Shown piece by piece: positions 24,485 through 35,200 of a stretch of DNA of 64,000 nt. Location: assembly GCA_019925105.1 (NCBI GenBank), contig JAHGAU010000030.1, positions 310,001-374,000 on the forward strand, given 5' to 3'. The notes beneath the pieces were generated by a model. It searched no databases, was not told the origin of the DNA, and was given only the letters and a program-made list of their open reading frames with translations. Source of the stretch: Niebla homalea (taxonomy: Eukaryota > Ascomycota > Lecanoromycetes > Lecanorales > Ramalinaceae). A program made the translations under genes and the position numbers. The first letter of the stretch is position 1. Every line of letters starts with the position of its first letter.

Positions 24485-24830
24485 CGGAAAACGCAGGCCT
24501 TTTCTACACTTCTTAAAACCCAAGTGAGTGAAATTACCTAGCGTGGGGCCCGTAACGGCCTTAAACTAGTGGATTCAGGGGCCGGAACGCCCAAAAACTA
24601 CCGAAACGTGGGTTAAAAGCGAACCAATAGGGTATAAGTAACCCCGAAACTTCAAAGTGGGCCTGAGCCAATAAGCTCTTTACGGGTAATAAGTACCCCC
24701 CAGGGGGCTTAAGCAAAACGTGATGCGCGATTTTCGAGTGCGGGGCCTTGCGGGGACCGGCTCAACTGCGGGTCTTTGGTGGTCCGGGTGCCCCTCCACT
24801 GCTGGGTATCTGTTCCTAAAGGGCCGGCTG

Positions 24831-24943
24831 GGTTATACCCTTGCGGGGGCCTCTGAACCCGAAAAGTAAGTTATGCCCTTGCGGGGGCCTCTGAACCCGG
24901 AAAGTGGGTCATGCCCTTGCGGGGGCCTCTGAGCCTTTCGAGT
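24831..24943 (+). repeat. about 37-bp tandem repeat inside TRIM1
   Basis: Three successive copies of a unit containing cccttgcgggggcctctga, plus a partial fourth (cccttgcgggg near 24,950). TRIM2 carries a different tandem array at a similar place. Confidence 0.85.
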
Positions 24944-25097
24944 GCGGTACCCTTGCGGGGGGACCGGCTTAACCCCCGGTAGGTGATCCCCACAGAGGCT
25001 CTCACTGGATACCGAAGTCGGGCTTTGCGGGGCCTCCAGCCTGGGGTAACCCCCCAGAGGCGTGGTTTAATAGGCTATACACTCGGGGACGAATACA

Positions 25098-25112
25098 TAG
25101 GAGGGGAAGTAA
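25098..25112 (+). other. TRIM1 polypurine tract
   Basis: The purine-rich run ataggaggggaagtaa immediately precedes the 3' LTR, as needed for plus-strand priming. TRIM2 has ataggaaaggggatac in the same place. Confidence 0.75.
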
Positions 25113-25256
25113 TGTTAGCGCCTATACGTACCCCGCAGGGGTGGCCCTTAGGGCCTAACACCCCTTATATGGTAATAGCGGCTTACCCCTAAGCGCTATT
25201 ACCTGCCCAGGTTAGCTACTTTTGCCCTGGTGGCCGAGTGGTTATCCGTCCTAACA
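25113..25256 (+). repeat. TRIM1 3' LTR
   Basis: 144 bp, same termini as the 5' LTR, with its own copy of the A box and hairpin, followed directly by the TSD ttatt. Confidence 0.9.
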
Positions 25257-28200
25257 TTATTTTAAATTTAATTTAATTTTATATTTAATTATTAATTATT
25301 TTTTTTAAGAATATATATAAATTAATAACTTTAATGTTATTTACTTATTTTATATCTATATTAATTTACTTATAGTCTTCGGAATCTTATATAGGATTCT
25401 TTAATTATATTTATAATAATTATATTAATTATATATTTATATTTTGATAAATATATTTTTATTATTAATTTTATTAAATTAAATAAACGTATTCCTATTA
25501 TTATAAAGGTTTATTTACTTAAAAATTAATCAATATATTTAAAATTATATTTTACGGTTCTTTATAATTTTAACTTATTTTAATTTTTTTTATTTTTAGG
25601 AGCTTTTTGTAATATATATTTAAGTTTATACTTCCTGTATACGTATTAAGGCTTAAGTATATATTAAAAATTAATAAATCGATAATAATTATTACTTTAT
25701 TTCTATTAATTACCGCCGTATTAAGGGTTCATTAAATCATATTTATTTAAATTATATTTTTAAATATTAATTAAATAATTATAATTTTTATTTAAATATA
25801 TATAAATTAATTCGTTTTTTATCTAATCATCGTTAATTTTTTTTGCAGATTTTTAATATTAGAATATAATTTAAGTAAACGGTTTTTCTTTACTATATTA
25901 TATATTTCTTAATTTTAATATTGATTATAAGTTTAATTTAAAAAATTAAATACGTTTTATAATTAATTATAATTTATAATTAACTTAATAATTATAACCT
26001 TAATAAATAATTTTTTTTTATTTTCTATATTTAATATCCGATTATTATTATGATAACCTGCTTTTAATCTTTAATTATTTCGTTTTATTATTTAATTATT
26101 TTAATAATCTTGGTTATTCCGTTTTTCTTCTTTATTTTCCGTTTAATTAATTTAATTATTTATATCGTTTTCTTTTTATACGTTTATCCGATTGATTTTT
26201 TCGGTTTAAATACGTTAATTATCCCTGCGTTAATTTAACTTTACCGGTATTACCGGTTTATTTCAGTCGTATAAGCCTGGTTAAGATAAAGGGCCCGTAT
26301 AAAATATAGTTTGTCTTTTTTAAAGATTAATATTTTAACGGAATCGTATAAATAATCGTTTAAAAAGAAATCATAGTATTTATTTAACTTAAATTTAATT
26401 AAGGATATCTTTAGCTTAAATTTTGATAATCTTAACCTTAATAAATTATCTTTCCCTTTTATATATAAAGTAATTATTAACCGGTTTTTTATTTAAATGA
26501 TATATTTACCCGGGCTTTTTTATTAATTTTTCCTTTTTTTAAGTCCGTTATTCACGTTATACGTATATAATAACCTTTATTTATATTTTTATAAGTATTT
26601 CTTCCTTAATAAATTAATTTTTTTATTTTATTTTTATATACATAATAGCCTTTAAAGTCTTTAACTTAAATATAACTTTTTAACCAATTTTATTTAAAGT
26701 TATATCCGCGGGTAACGCGGTTATACTTTAAGGAAAGGTTTATATCCCTTTTTAACTTTATATTATTAATTTTAATAAACTTTACGTTCTAGATTATTCT
26801 TAAGCTTATTATATATAATTTATATTATTTAACTTCAATTTTAAATTAAAGTTTTTATAAATATTATTATAATTTTAATTTTAATATACGTTTTATTAAA
26901 AAAATATATATATAATTATCCGCGGATTAAAGTTTTAATCGGTTTTTAGGTTATTTTATTAATTTTTTAGTCGCGTTACCGGGTTTACCCGTTAAATTAC
27001 TTCCTTAATAATAAATTATTTTCATTTTAGGTTATATCCTTATATATATACCGGTCCTTTTATTCCGCTTCCGCCCCCGTTCTTAAGGTAAAATAATCAA
27101 TACGGTCTTATGCCTTATAATTACCGTTATAAAAAATAATCTTAAATATATTTTTTTATCTTAAGCGTATAATCAAGGTTTTAATTACCCGTTATTTAAA
27201 ATAATATTTATATTTATATTAATAATATATTTTACCCGTATTCTTAACGTAATATTTATAATAAATTTAATATTTGTACTTATAATCCATAAAAAAAGCG
27301 TCCTTTTAAATAGATTTTTTAATATATAAGCTTAATATTTAATTATACTTTTATTTATATATTATTCTTAATGTACTGTTTTTTTCTCTTTAAGGAAATA
27401 TTTTTAATTATAAATAATTATAGCCTTTTATGATTTTATTATTTTATAGCTTATAATATAATAAATAAAAAATTAAGGGCTTAATATCCCTTTATTTATA
27501 TTTATTTTTTCCGAATCTTTACTATATTTTTATCTTTTTTCTTTATAATTTTTTCTTTTTAATTATATTTATTAAAGTGGCTATTTATTTTTCTTCTTAT
27601 TTTTTTATTTTTAAATCTGTATTTTCTTATGATCTTTAATATACTGAAATATAAAAGTATATAAAAAAATTTTAAAAAAATAGCGTTATATTACTTATAT
27701 ATATTTCCTTCGCTTAAATCGTATTATTTATAATTATAGCGGTTTTTAAAGGATTAAGGTATTCTTTATTGGTATTTACTGGATTTTAATTCTTTTTATT
27801 ACCTTTAACTTTAATTTATCGGAAGGTTTAAGATACTTAATATACGGTATAAACACTTTAAAATAATCCTTATATAATAAATTAAATATAAAAATTTTAT
27901 TTATCCTTTTTAATATATATAATATTTTGAATTTTCCTATAAAGCCCTTAATAACAAGTAATTTAACCTAAGAAGGTTTAGGTTTCTTAAGATTTAAAGT
28001 AAAATCCTATTATATAATTAACTGCTTTTCTTTTAGTGGGTTTTAACCTTATATTCCTTTATTATAACGTTTCTTTTATCGGTTTTTTATTACGTTTAAC
28101 TTTTCTTATTATTTTTCCTTAATACTTATCCGGTTTATTATAAATCTTTAAACGGCTTTATATATTATTTCTTTTAAAAATATATTATTCTTTCTATAAT

Positions 28201-28306
28201 ATATATTTTAACCTTTAGTTTAATTATATTCCGTTTATATATTATATTTAAGTTAATTTTAAAGAAAATATTAATAAAAACGTACCTTAGATATTTAACA
28301 TATTTT

Positions 28307-28372
28307 TTATGGTAGGAAACAACATAGGGGTTAGTGCTTACCTCGTGACCCTAACGTAGCTGGGCTACAGGA
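28307..28372. other. short RIP-free insert at the duplication breakpoint
   Basis: About 65 bp with ordinary CA/TG content (aggaaacaacataggggtta and following) lie exactly where the right arm stops matching the left arm, with RIP-mutated DNA on both sides. It is too short to classify. A faint likeness to the 3' half of 5S rRNA (ggttagt.ctt ... gtgacc ... tacagg) is not strong enough to call. Confidence 0.5.
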
Positions 28373-28639
28373 TTACTTAATACCTATTTTTTTTACTTTT
28401 CTTTTTATTTCTTTAATAATTAATTTATTTATTAATTATATTATTTATTAAGGCTATATATGTATTTTATATTATTATATTATCCTTAAGCTTTAAATAT
28501 ACGTCTAACTTAATATTTTAATTACTATTAACCTTTTTAAAGGGTAATAATTTAAAATATTAAATTACGTATATAATTAAAAGGGGAAAAAACCGTATAC
28601 TTCCCGTATTCAAGCCATATTTATCGGTATAATAAATCT

Positions 28640-28920
28640 TAATACTTTACGTTAAAAAACTTAACTTAAAAAGAAATATATTATGCTTTTTATCTTTTGG
28701 ATTTAAGAAATCTCTTTTAGGTTTTCATTTAAATTAAAGTCTATAACCGTTAACGGTAAAAGTTAACGTTAAAAATCCCGATCCAAGTCTATCGTATTTC
28801 CTCTTTATAAGTAAAAACGGATACGGTTTAAGTCCGTATTAAACCCTTTTTAAGAGTAGAAATATTAAAAGTAACGATTTAAATCCGTTACGTTTACTCC
28901 CCCAAAGTAAAACCTTTTTC
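28640..28920 (-). pseudogene. Gag-like retrotransposon remnant
   Basis: One - frame reads KRFYFGGVNVTDLNRYF, then LNRIRFYL, RGNTIDLDRDF and LKEI, with TAA at expected Gln positions. The TD.xRIRF...L.GxAxxWxRxF pattern is that of Ty3/Gypsy Gag capsid. It would fit a Gypsy element on - whose pol was lost at the 28.3-kb breakpoint and whose integrase end is the outer part of the right arm. That link is inference. Confidence 0.4.
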
Positions 28921-30134
28921 CTTTAAAATAAATATCCTTTATAAATATATATTATAATAAGAAAAAATAAAATTTTTATATTACCGTCATATAAAAAGAA
29001 AGGAAACTAAACGAAATAATTTATTAAACCGAGCTTTATAAAGTAAAGCTTTATAAATAACTTACTTATTTAAATAAATAAGTATTAAAGGTTCGTTCCG
29101 TAAAGTTTTAAAATACGTATAAATCGTTATTAAACCGTACGGTACGGATTAAAACGCTTTATTCAATCGTTATTAATCGTAAGTCCGTATTACTAGATAT
29201 TTATAAGTAAACCTTAAATAAAACTTAAACTAAAAGTTTAAAGAAAAAATTATATAATTATATTTAAATCCTTATATTTTTTAAATATAAAAGTAAAAGT
29301 ATTAAAGAGCTTTAAAAATAAGCTAAAAATGCCTTTATAGTTTTCTCTTTAAATTCCGATTATGATATAAATTACGTTTATATTATATAAGCTTTACTTT
29401 CCTTAAAAAGTAAAATTAAAAGCTTATTAACGTATTATAAGCGTAAACTCAAACCCAATTTGACGTTAACTTAAAAAAATTTATTAAATTTTTAAGTTCC
29501 TTAATATCGGATTTTATTAATAGAAAGATAGAAGTTTAATTTTAATATATAAATTTAAAATAAAACGAAAGGTAATTAATTTATAACTTTAACGTATAAA
29601 TAATATCTTTAAAAAGTTACCTTTTAAAATATATAAAAGAATAATAAATTATTTATTTATTTTATAAGCTTAAAGAATAATTACGTTATAAAATAATATA
29701 AACGTTAAATAAAGTTCCCTTTATATGTAATAAAATTATTATATATATAAATTGTTTTAAGTTTAATAACATAATTATTTATTCCTTATAAAGGAAAAAT
29801 TAAAAAAAAATTATTAAGAATGAGTTTTTAAGGAAAAAATATAGACCTTTTATAAGTTAACCGCCGAATGAAAGTTCTTTATAAAGCTAATAAATAATTT
29901 TTTCCGATATAAAGTATTATTATTATTAAATAAAAAAGTATAAAAAATTAAGTTATCCGTTATTTAAAAAGGAACGCAAAGTTATTAAATCCGCTTTATA
30001 TATTAAGCGGAAAAATAGTTTAAGAAACGTTAATTTTACAATGAAAGCTTTATCGGGACATAAAGGCCTTAATTATGAATCTCGGAAAAAACTACTATTA
30101 ATAAAAGTTAAATATTCCTTAATAATTCTAAAAA
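28921..30134. other. degraded AT-rich DNA, unidentified
   Basis: RIP-mutated. On + a frame near 29,990-30,140 reads SLRNVNFTMKALSGHKGLNYE, vaguely like the helix-turn-helix of pogo/Fot-type transposases, but I do not call it. No RNA gene or repeat unit was seen. Confidence 0.4.
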
Positions 30135-31524
30135 AAAGAATATTGATTGATTGATTGATTGATTTATATTACGGATCTAGTTAAGCTAATTCCGGTATTC
30201 TTTAATACGCGGCCTTTTAACCTTATTAATAACCGTAAAAACCTAATACTTATAACGTTAAAGTAAAGACCAGCGTTTATCAGGCCTTTACCTTTTACCT
30301 TTTAGGGTAAAGGATATTAACGGCTATTTAAAGAGTAGTAATCTATTTATATACTTTTTATATTTTAATTCTTTTAAGAAAATCCATAATATTACGATTA
30401 TATCCTTATAAGGGTTATTTTTAAGCTCGTTATTTTTCCGTTCCTTTATATATTTATACTATTTTAACCTTACGTAATACCTTTAAATATTTTTATTAAT
30501 ACTTACGTACTTAATATATATTTTTCTTATATTATTATCGTTATTAACTTTTTTAAAGACTTTTAATAAACGTTTATTATTATATTTTTATAGTTATAAA
30601 AAATATTTTCCAGTTTATATAATTAATATAGCCGGTTTCCGCTTCTCTTTTTTTCTTTAATTAATAATAAGCCTTTTTTATAAGGTCTTTAATAATTTTA
30701 TTTATTTTTATAATAAAGTTAAACTATAATAATAACCCGGTAAATATTATAAATTTAACGGTTATCCGGATATTTCGCTTTATAAATAATATTTAACGGT
30801 AATTATAAATATTAATTTTTATGATAAGTTTTAATTTAACCTCCGTAAATAAAAAATAAAAAATAAAAATATATATAATAATTTACTTTCTTTATTTATA
30901 TTTATATCCGGCGTTTATCCGATTTCCGATATATATAATAAATAAAAAATAAGTTAAACCGTTTTTATTTATCCGGAGTTAAATTATTAATACGTTATTA
31001 CTTTTTTTTATAATATTATAATAACGGAAATACTTATTAATAATCTTTTTATTATTAAAAGTTGAATAATAATAACTTTAAAATATAAAGTCTTTATATT
31101 TTTATTAACGTTTAATTTATTTTATTATAATTTATAAAGCGATCGCTATAATTTTTATTCTTTAAATTTTTTTAAATTTTAATTTCTTTTATATTTAATA
31201 AGAATTTGTATACGCTTTAATTAATCTTTAAAATATTAATAAGGTTAATTTCCCTCTTAATTTATTTTTACTTTATCTTAATAAAAAAGGGGATAAATAT
31301 CTTTAATTTATTCTTTTTAACTTAAAGCTTATTAAGATTCTAGCGGATCCACTTATTTCCTATTATTATAATTAAGTATATATATTTCTTTAATTTTATT
31401 TAAGTAATTATTTAATTTAATAAGACTTTAATTAATAATATAAAGACCTTAAACTTTAATACCGGGATAAAGGTTACTTTATAAGTATCATTAATTATTT
31501 TTAAATATTAATTTTAGACTTTTT

Positions 31525-31537
31525 ATAATATTTAAAT
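31525..31537. repeat. TSD of SINE copy A, left
   Basis: ataatatttaaat, repeated exactly at 32,271-32,283. In L1 and L4 the corresponding LINE sequence has a single copy (near 18,291 and 44,509). Confidence 0.9.
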
Positions 31538-32270
31538 GGTGGGGCGAGCGTGGCGGAATGGCATTTTTGAGTGCAGAAGACAAACTACAGAATAATCGAA
31601 TATTTCAAGGGTAAAGGACGATTTCGCTAAGAGCCCTTAAACCTTATCCGGCAAGTTACGTAGTTAATATAATAAAATAATAATAAATATTTAATGATTT
31701 ACCGGTGCCCGTAATTAACCTTAAATAAGCCTAATTAATACGTAGGGTTAATAAAAAGGGATTACGGGGATTTAACGTTAGAAAATTAAAATTAAGATTA
31801 AATAAAGTTAATTTAAAAAATTATATAATAAAATAATTAAAATAAAGTTTAAACGTTAAAAAAAATAAAATTATATAATTAAGGCTATTTTCCCTTAATT
31901 AAGCTTAATATTATTATTAAATCCTTACCGTAAATTATAACGTTAAAAAGTAAAAATTTTTTAATAGAAATAATAAATTAAGGATTTAAAATAATTATTA
32001 ATCCTAATTAGGTTAACGTAAAAACTTAATTATAATATTAAAGTAAATAATTACGGGGGAGAGGTTTTTATTTAAATCAGGTTAATATCTAGGGTAAACT
32101 AGGGTTAAGCTAGCCGATTATAGTTTCTTTTTCCCTTTTAAAATTAAAACGATAAGTTTAAAATAAGTATAAATATTAAAATAATTATAGCTTAGCCATT
32201 AATATTATAGAACGCTAAAATTAGCTTAAAGTAGCTAGACTCGTATATAAATAAATCAATCAATCAATCA
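31538..32270 (+). mobile_element. SINE copy A, full length, nested in L3
   Basis: A 733-bp element with a 13-bp TSD. Its head resembles a tRNA 5' half (GCGAGCGTGGCGGAATGGC, with a perfect A-box pattern). A B box is not convincing: ATAATCGAATATT near 31,591 keeps only the TCGA core. The body has no coding frame. The 3' end (AACGCTAAAATTAGCTTAAAG, then CTAGACTCGTATATAAAT and (TCAA)n) closely parallels the 3' end of the LINE family here. The head is free of RIP, while the part shared with copy B is mutated. It is long for a SINE; a non-autonomous LINE derivative with a tRNA-like head would also fit. Confidence 0.8.
31551..31561 (+). promoter_or_regulatory. A-box-like element in SINE head
   Basis: TGGCGGAATGG fits the tRNA A-box consensus 13 bp from the 5' end of the SINE, the place expected of a tRNA-derived internal promoter. 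Confidence 0.6.
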
Positions 32271-32283
32271 ATAATATTTAAAT
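32271..32283. repeat. TSD of SINE copy A, right
   Basis: Exact second copy of the 13-bp target; LINE L3 sequence resumes after it. Confidence 0.9.
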
Positions 32284-35200
32284 AAACTCCTTTTTATATT
32301 TTAAAGTATTTTTAAATATATATTAAATAACTAAAATATATATTATAGTTAATTTTATTATAATTTAATAAATAATCCGGGCCTTCTATAACATAACTTT
32401 TTATATTAATATAACGAGATAAATAAAATCTTTTTCCTATAAAGTTATTTTCTTTTAAACCTTTTTTATATAATCCTTTTAATTAAACTTCCTATTTACT
32501 TAAAGGTTAAGGATTTTAATATTAATATCCGGCTTTATTATAATTCTATTTAAATTTATTCTAATTATTATATTGTATAACTTTAAGCTTTTAATTATAT
32601 AAATAAGTTTATATTTATACGGTATAAATTAAACCCCGTAAATTCTTATTTATTAAAAATAAACTTTATAAGCTTATTTTAATTTTAAATAATTTATATA
32701 TATAGAAATACTATAATTTAAAAAATAAACGTTATTAATAAAGTTTTTAATTTGGATTTTTTATTTTAATTTAATAAGCTTCTTGATTAATAAACCGTTA
32801 AAGAATAAAAATAATATAAAAGAAATAAAGAATCCTTAAGGAATCCCCGTTATAACGGGTTTTATTAAACTTATTTTTTATTTTAAATTAATTAATATAA
32901 TTCTATTGCTTAAAAAATTCTTTATTTATTTAATTAAGAAGGGTAATATCCTTTTTTTCTTTCAATTATATAATAACCTTCAATAATTTATTTTATTAAA
33001 AATATTTATAATATTAAAAGAAAGAAAATTTATAATATATTTTTTCCCGTAACTTTATATTATATATATGCCGTTAATTAATCCTTTAAGGGTTATTTTT
33101 ATTAACCGATTTTTTTTTACTTTTATTTATTAATTAAAAAGAAGTCCGTAATTCTCTATATAATTATTAAGGATTTTTATTATTACCGTTTTTAAGGTTT
33201 TTCTTAATATATAAAGGAATATAATAAGTTTATAAAATTTTACCTCAAAGTAATCTAGTTTAATAAACTTCTTAAGGATAATTATCTTTATTTCCTTAAA
33301 CTTATATAAATAATAATTAACGTTAAAATATACTTAAAAAAAGTAAATAAAAACCCTTTTAAACGGTAATATTATTATTAATAGGAATCTATTAAGGATC
33401 TTATTTAATCTTAAGGCTTTATTTTTCTTTAATTTATTAATCGTTTTAATTATTATATCTTATATTATTACCTTATTTATTAATACGGGGTTAAAATATA
33501 TAACGTTATTAATATCGTTTAAGTTAATTTCTAATAAAGGGGGAAAAATACTCCTTTAAGGGCTTTAATTTTACCGTTAAAGGTATTAATTAATATATTA
33601 TTAAATCTTTTAAAAAATAAGAATTTAAAAATAAACTTTAATTTCTTATCTTATTTTTTATTATACTTTATTAACTTTTAAATATTATAAGGTAAAACCG
33701 TTAAGTTATATACCGTAGATTAAAAGTATATTTACTTAATTTTTTTAATAATCTTTTCCTTTTCTTCTTAAGTAATCCTTAATTAATTAAGTATTTCTTA
33801 ATTTTTATATTTAAAAGTTTACTTTATTAGTTTTTTTATTTTGATAATTATGGTTATATACTTTTTATTTTAATAAATTTTAACTTTTTAAAAAAGCTTT
33901 ATTATTAAGATCTATTTTATCGATTATTTTATTTAATACTTTTATTATTTATTTTATAAAAAGGTTAATTTAATCTTTATTATTTAATTAAGGGAGGTCC
34001 GTAAACTATATTATTGTTTCCTCCGTTTTTATATAAACCTTTATTTTTTTAACCCTTTTTTATGCCTTTTTTACCGGTAATAATAAGGTTATATTAACGG
34101 TTTGATTTAAAGTTATTTATATCGGTATATAATTTAAGTTATATTTTAAGTTTTTTTATAACTTATATATTATAATTACGTTAATAATTTTTTTTATATT
34201 AAAGGTTAAATTAATTGTTATTTTAAACTTATAACTTTTTTTACCTAATAATCCCTTATAATATTAATAATAAGAAATTAATTTAAGTAATAATTATTAA
34301 TAAATTATCCAATTTAATATAATTTATCGTCTGTTTTTCTTTATTTTATATATAATAATATAAGTTAAAATCTTTAAGTAATATATATTTATTTAAGGTA
34401 ATTAAAAAATTTTTAAATAATAATATTATAAACGGTTTTTCTTTATTAACCGGCGGCGGATTATATACGTTATAAATATTAAGGTCGCCCTTTAAGTCCT
34501 TTTTTTTTTATAATACGGAATATATAAAGGTTTTTACTGTAATAAATAATATTTTAATTATTTATATTAAACCGCTTATTTATAAAGAAGTATATTCTGG
34601 TTATTTTATTTCCTTTAAAGGTTAAGTAAAACTTTTTCCTTAATTTAATAAATAAATATATATATAAATTATATAATAATTCTTATATTATTATAATATT
34701 AATATCCTTAATTTCTTTAAATTTAAATATTAATATTATTATTATTTTTTTTATAAATATTATATTATATTATTTTTAAAAGCGTTAATATATTATATAT
34801 TAACCTCTATAAAGGCTCCCATATTTATATCCGTTTAAGTTATAGACTTTTTATTAAAGTTAAACGTTTTTTAACTTAATATTTTCCCGGTTATTATTAA
34901 AGACGTAAAACGGCCGGCCCTTAAAATCGGGATTATAAAAAATTTCTTTTTCTTTATTTTATCTGTTATTATTATTTATTATTTATTATTTAATTAATTA
35001 AGTTTATATTTTAAGATTGTTTTTAATTAACCCGTTAAATTAATTCTATACGTATTATACCGTTAAATTTTCATAATTATCCGGGTTTCCTTACGTTTAA
35101 TTTTTTTAATTTTTATTATATATTTAGAATCCTATATTAAGTATCTTTCCTTATTATATATAACGTATTTAAACGTACCCTTTATAAGCCTTTTAATTAT

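Larger units (their letters stand above)
24270..25256 (+). mobile_element. TRIM1: 987-bp miniature LTR element with Pol III-like boxes
   Basis: Two 144-bp direct repeats bound a 699-bp internal region with no credible coding frame, and a perfect 5-bp TSD flanks the whole. Each LTR starts TGTTAG and ends CTAACA. A purine tract (ggaggggaagtaa) abuts the 3' LTR. Tail LTRs plus polypurine tract plus TSD, without genes, is the definition of a terminal-repeat retrotransposon in miniature. Unusually, a tRNA-type A box lies near the 3' end of the LTR and a B box lies 60 bp into the internal region. It is GC-rich and largely free of RIP, in the middle of a RIP-saturated arm. The left arm has the same site empty near 7,895. 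Orientation is set by the purine tract. Confidence 0.85.
22754..28306 (-). repeat. giant inverted repeat, outer piece of right arm
   Basis: Reverse complement of 4,840-10,060, interrupted only by TRIM1 (24,270-25,256). At its outer end the similarity to integrase sequence at 4,840 stops abruptly at about 28,306, next to a short stretch that is hardly RIP-mutated. Its Gypsy part therefore lacks everything upstream of the integrase C-terminal region. It keeps the empty site for the left-arm SINE near 23,790. A run of 11 C at 23,183-23,193 has no counterpart in the left arm. Confidence 0.85.

Noticed and set aside
24381..24500. Functional tRNA-Ser/Leu gene
   Set aside because: A and B boxes are present, but acceptor and T stems do not pair and an LTR end lies within the anticodon-like loop.
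24983..25192. 69-codon open frame on + in TRIM1
   Set aside because: It spans the polypurine tract and the start of the 3' LTR, is not preserved in TRIM2, and matches no family; GC-rich DNA simply lacks stops here.
28307..28372. 5S rRNA fragment
   Set aside because: Only scattered short matches to the 3' half of 5S rRNA; spacing is wrong.
29990..30140. pogo/Fot-type transposase helix-turn-helix on +
   Set aside because: A vague likeness over about 40 residues, with no DDE domain nearby.
31538..31620. Functional tRNA-Leu gene at the SINE head
   Set aside because: Only the 5' half resembles a tRNA; the B box is poor and no acceptor stem closes.
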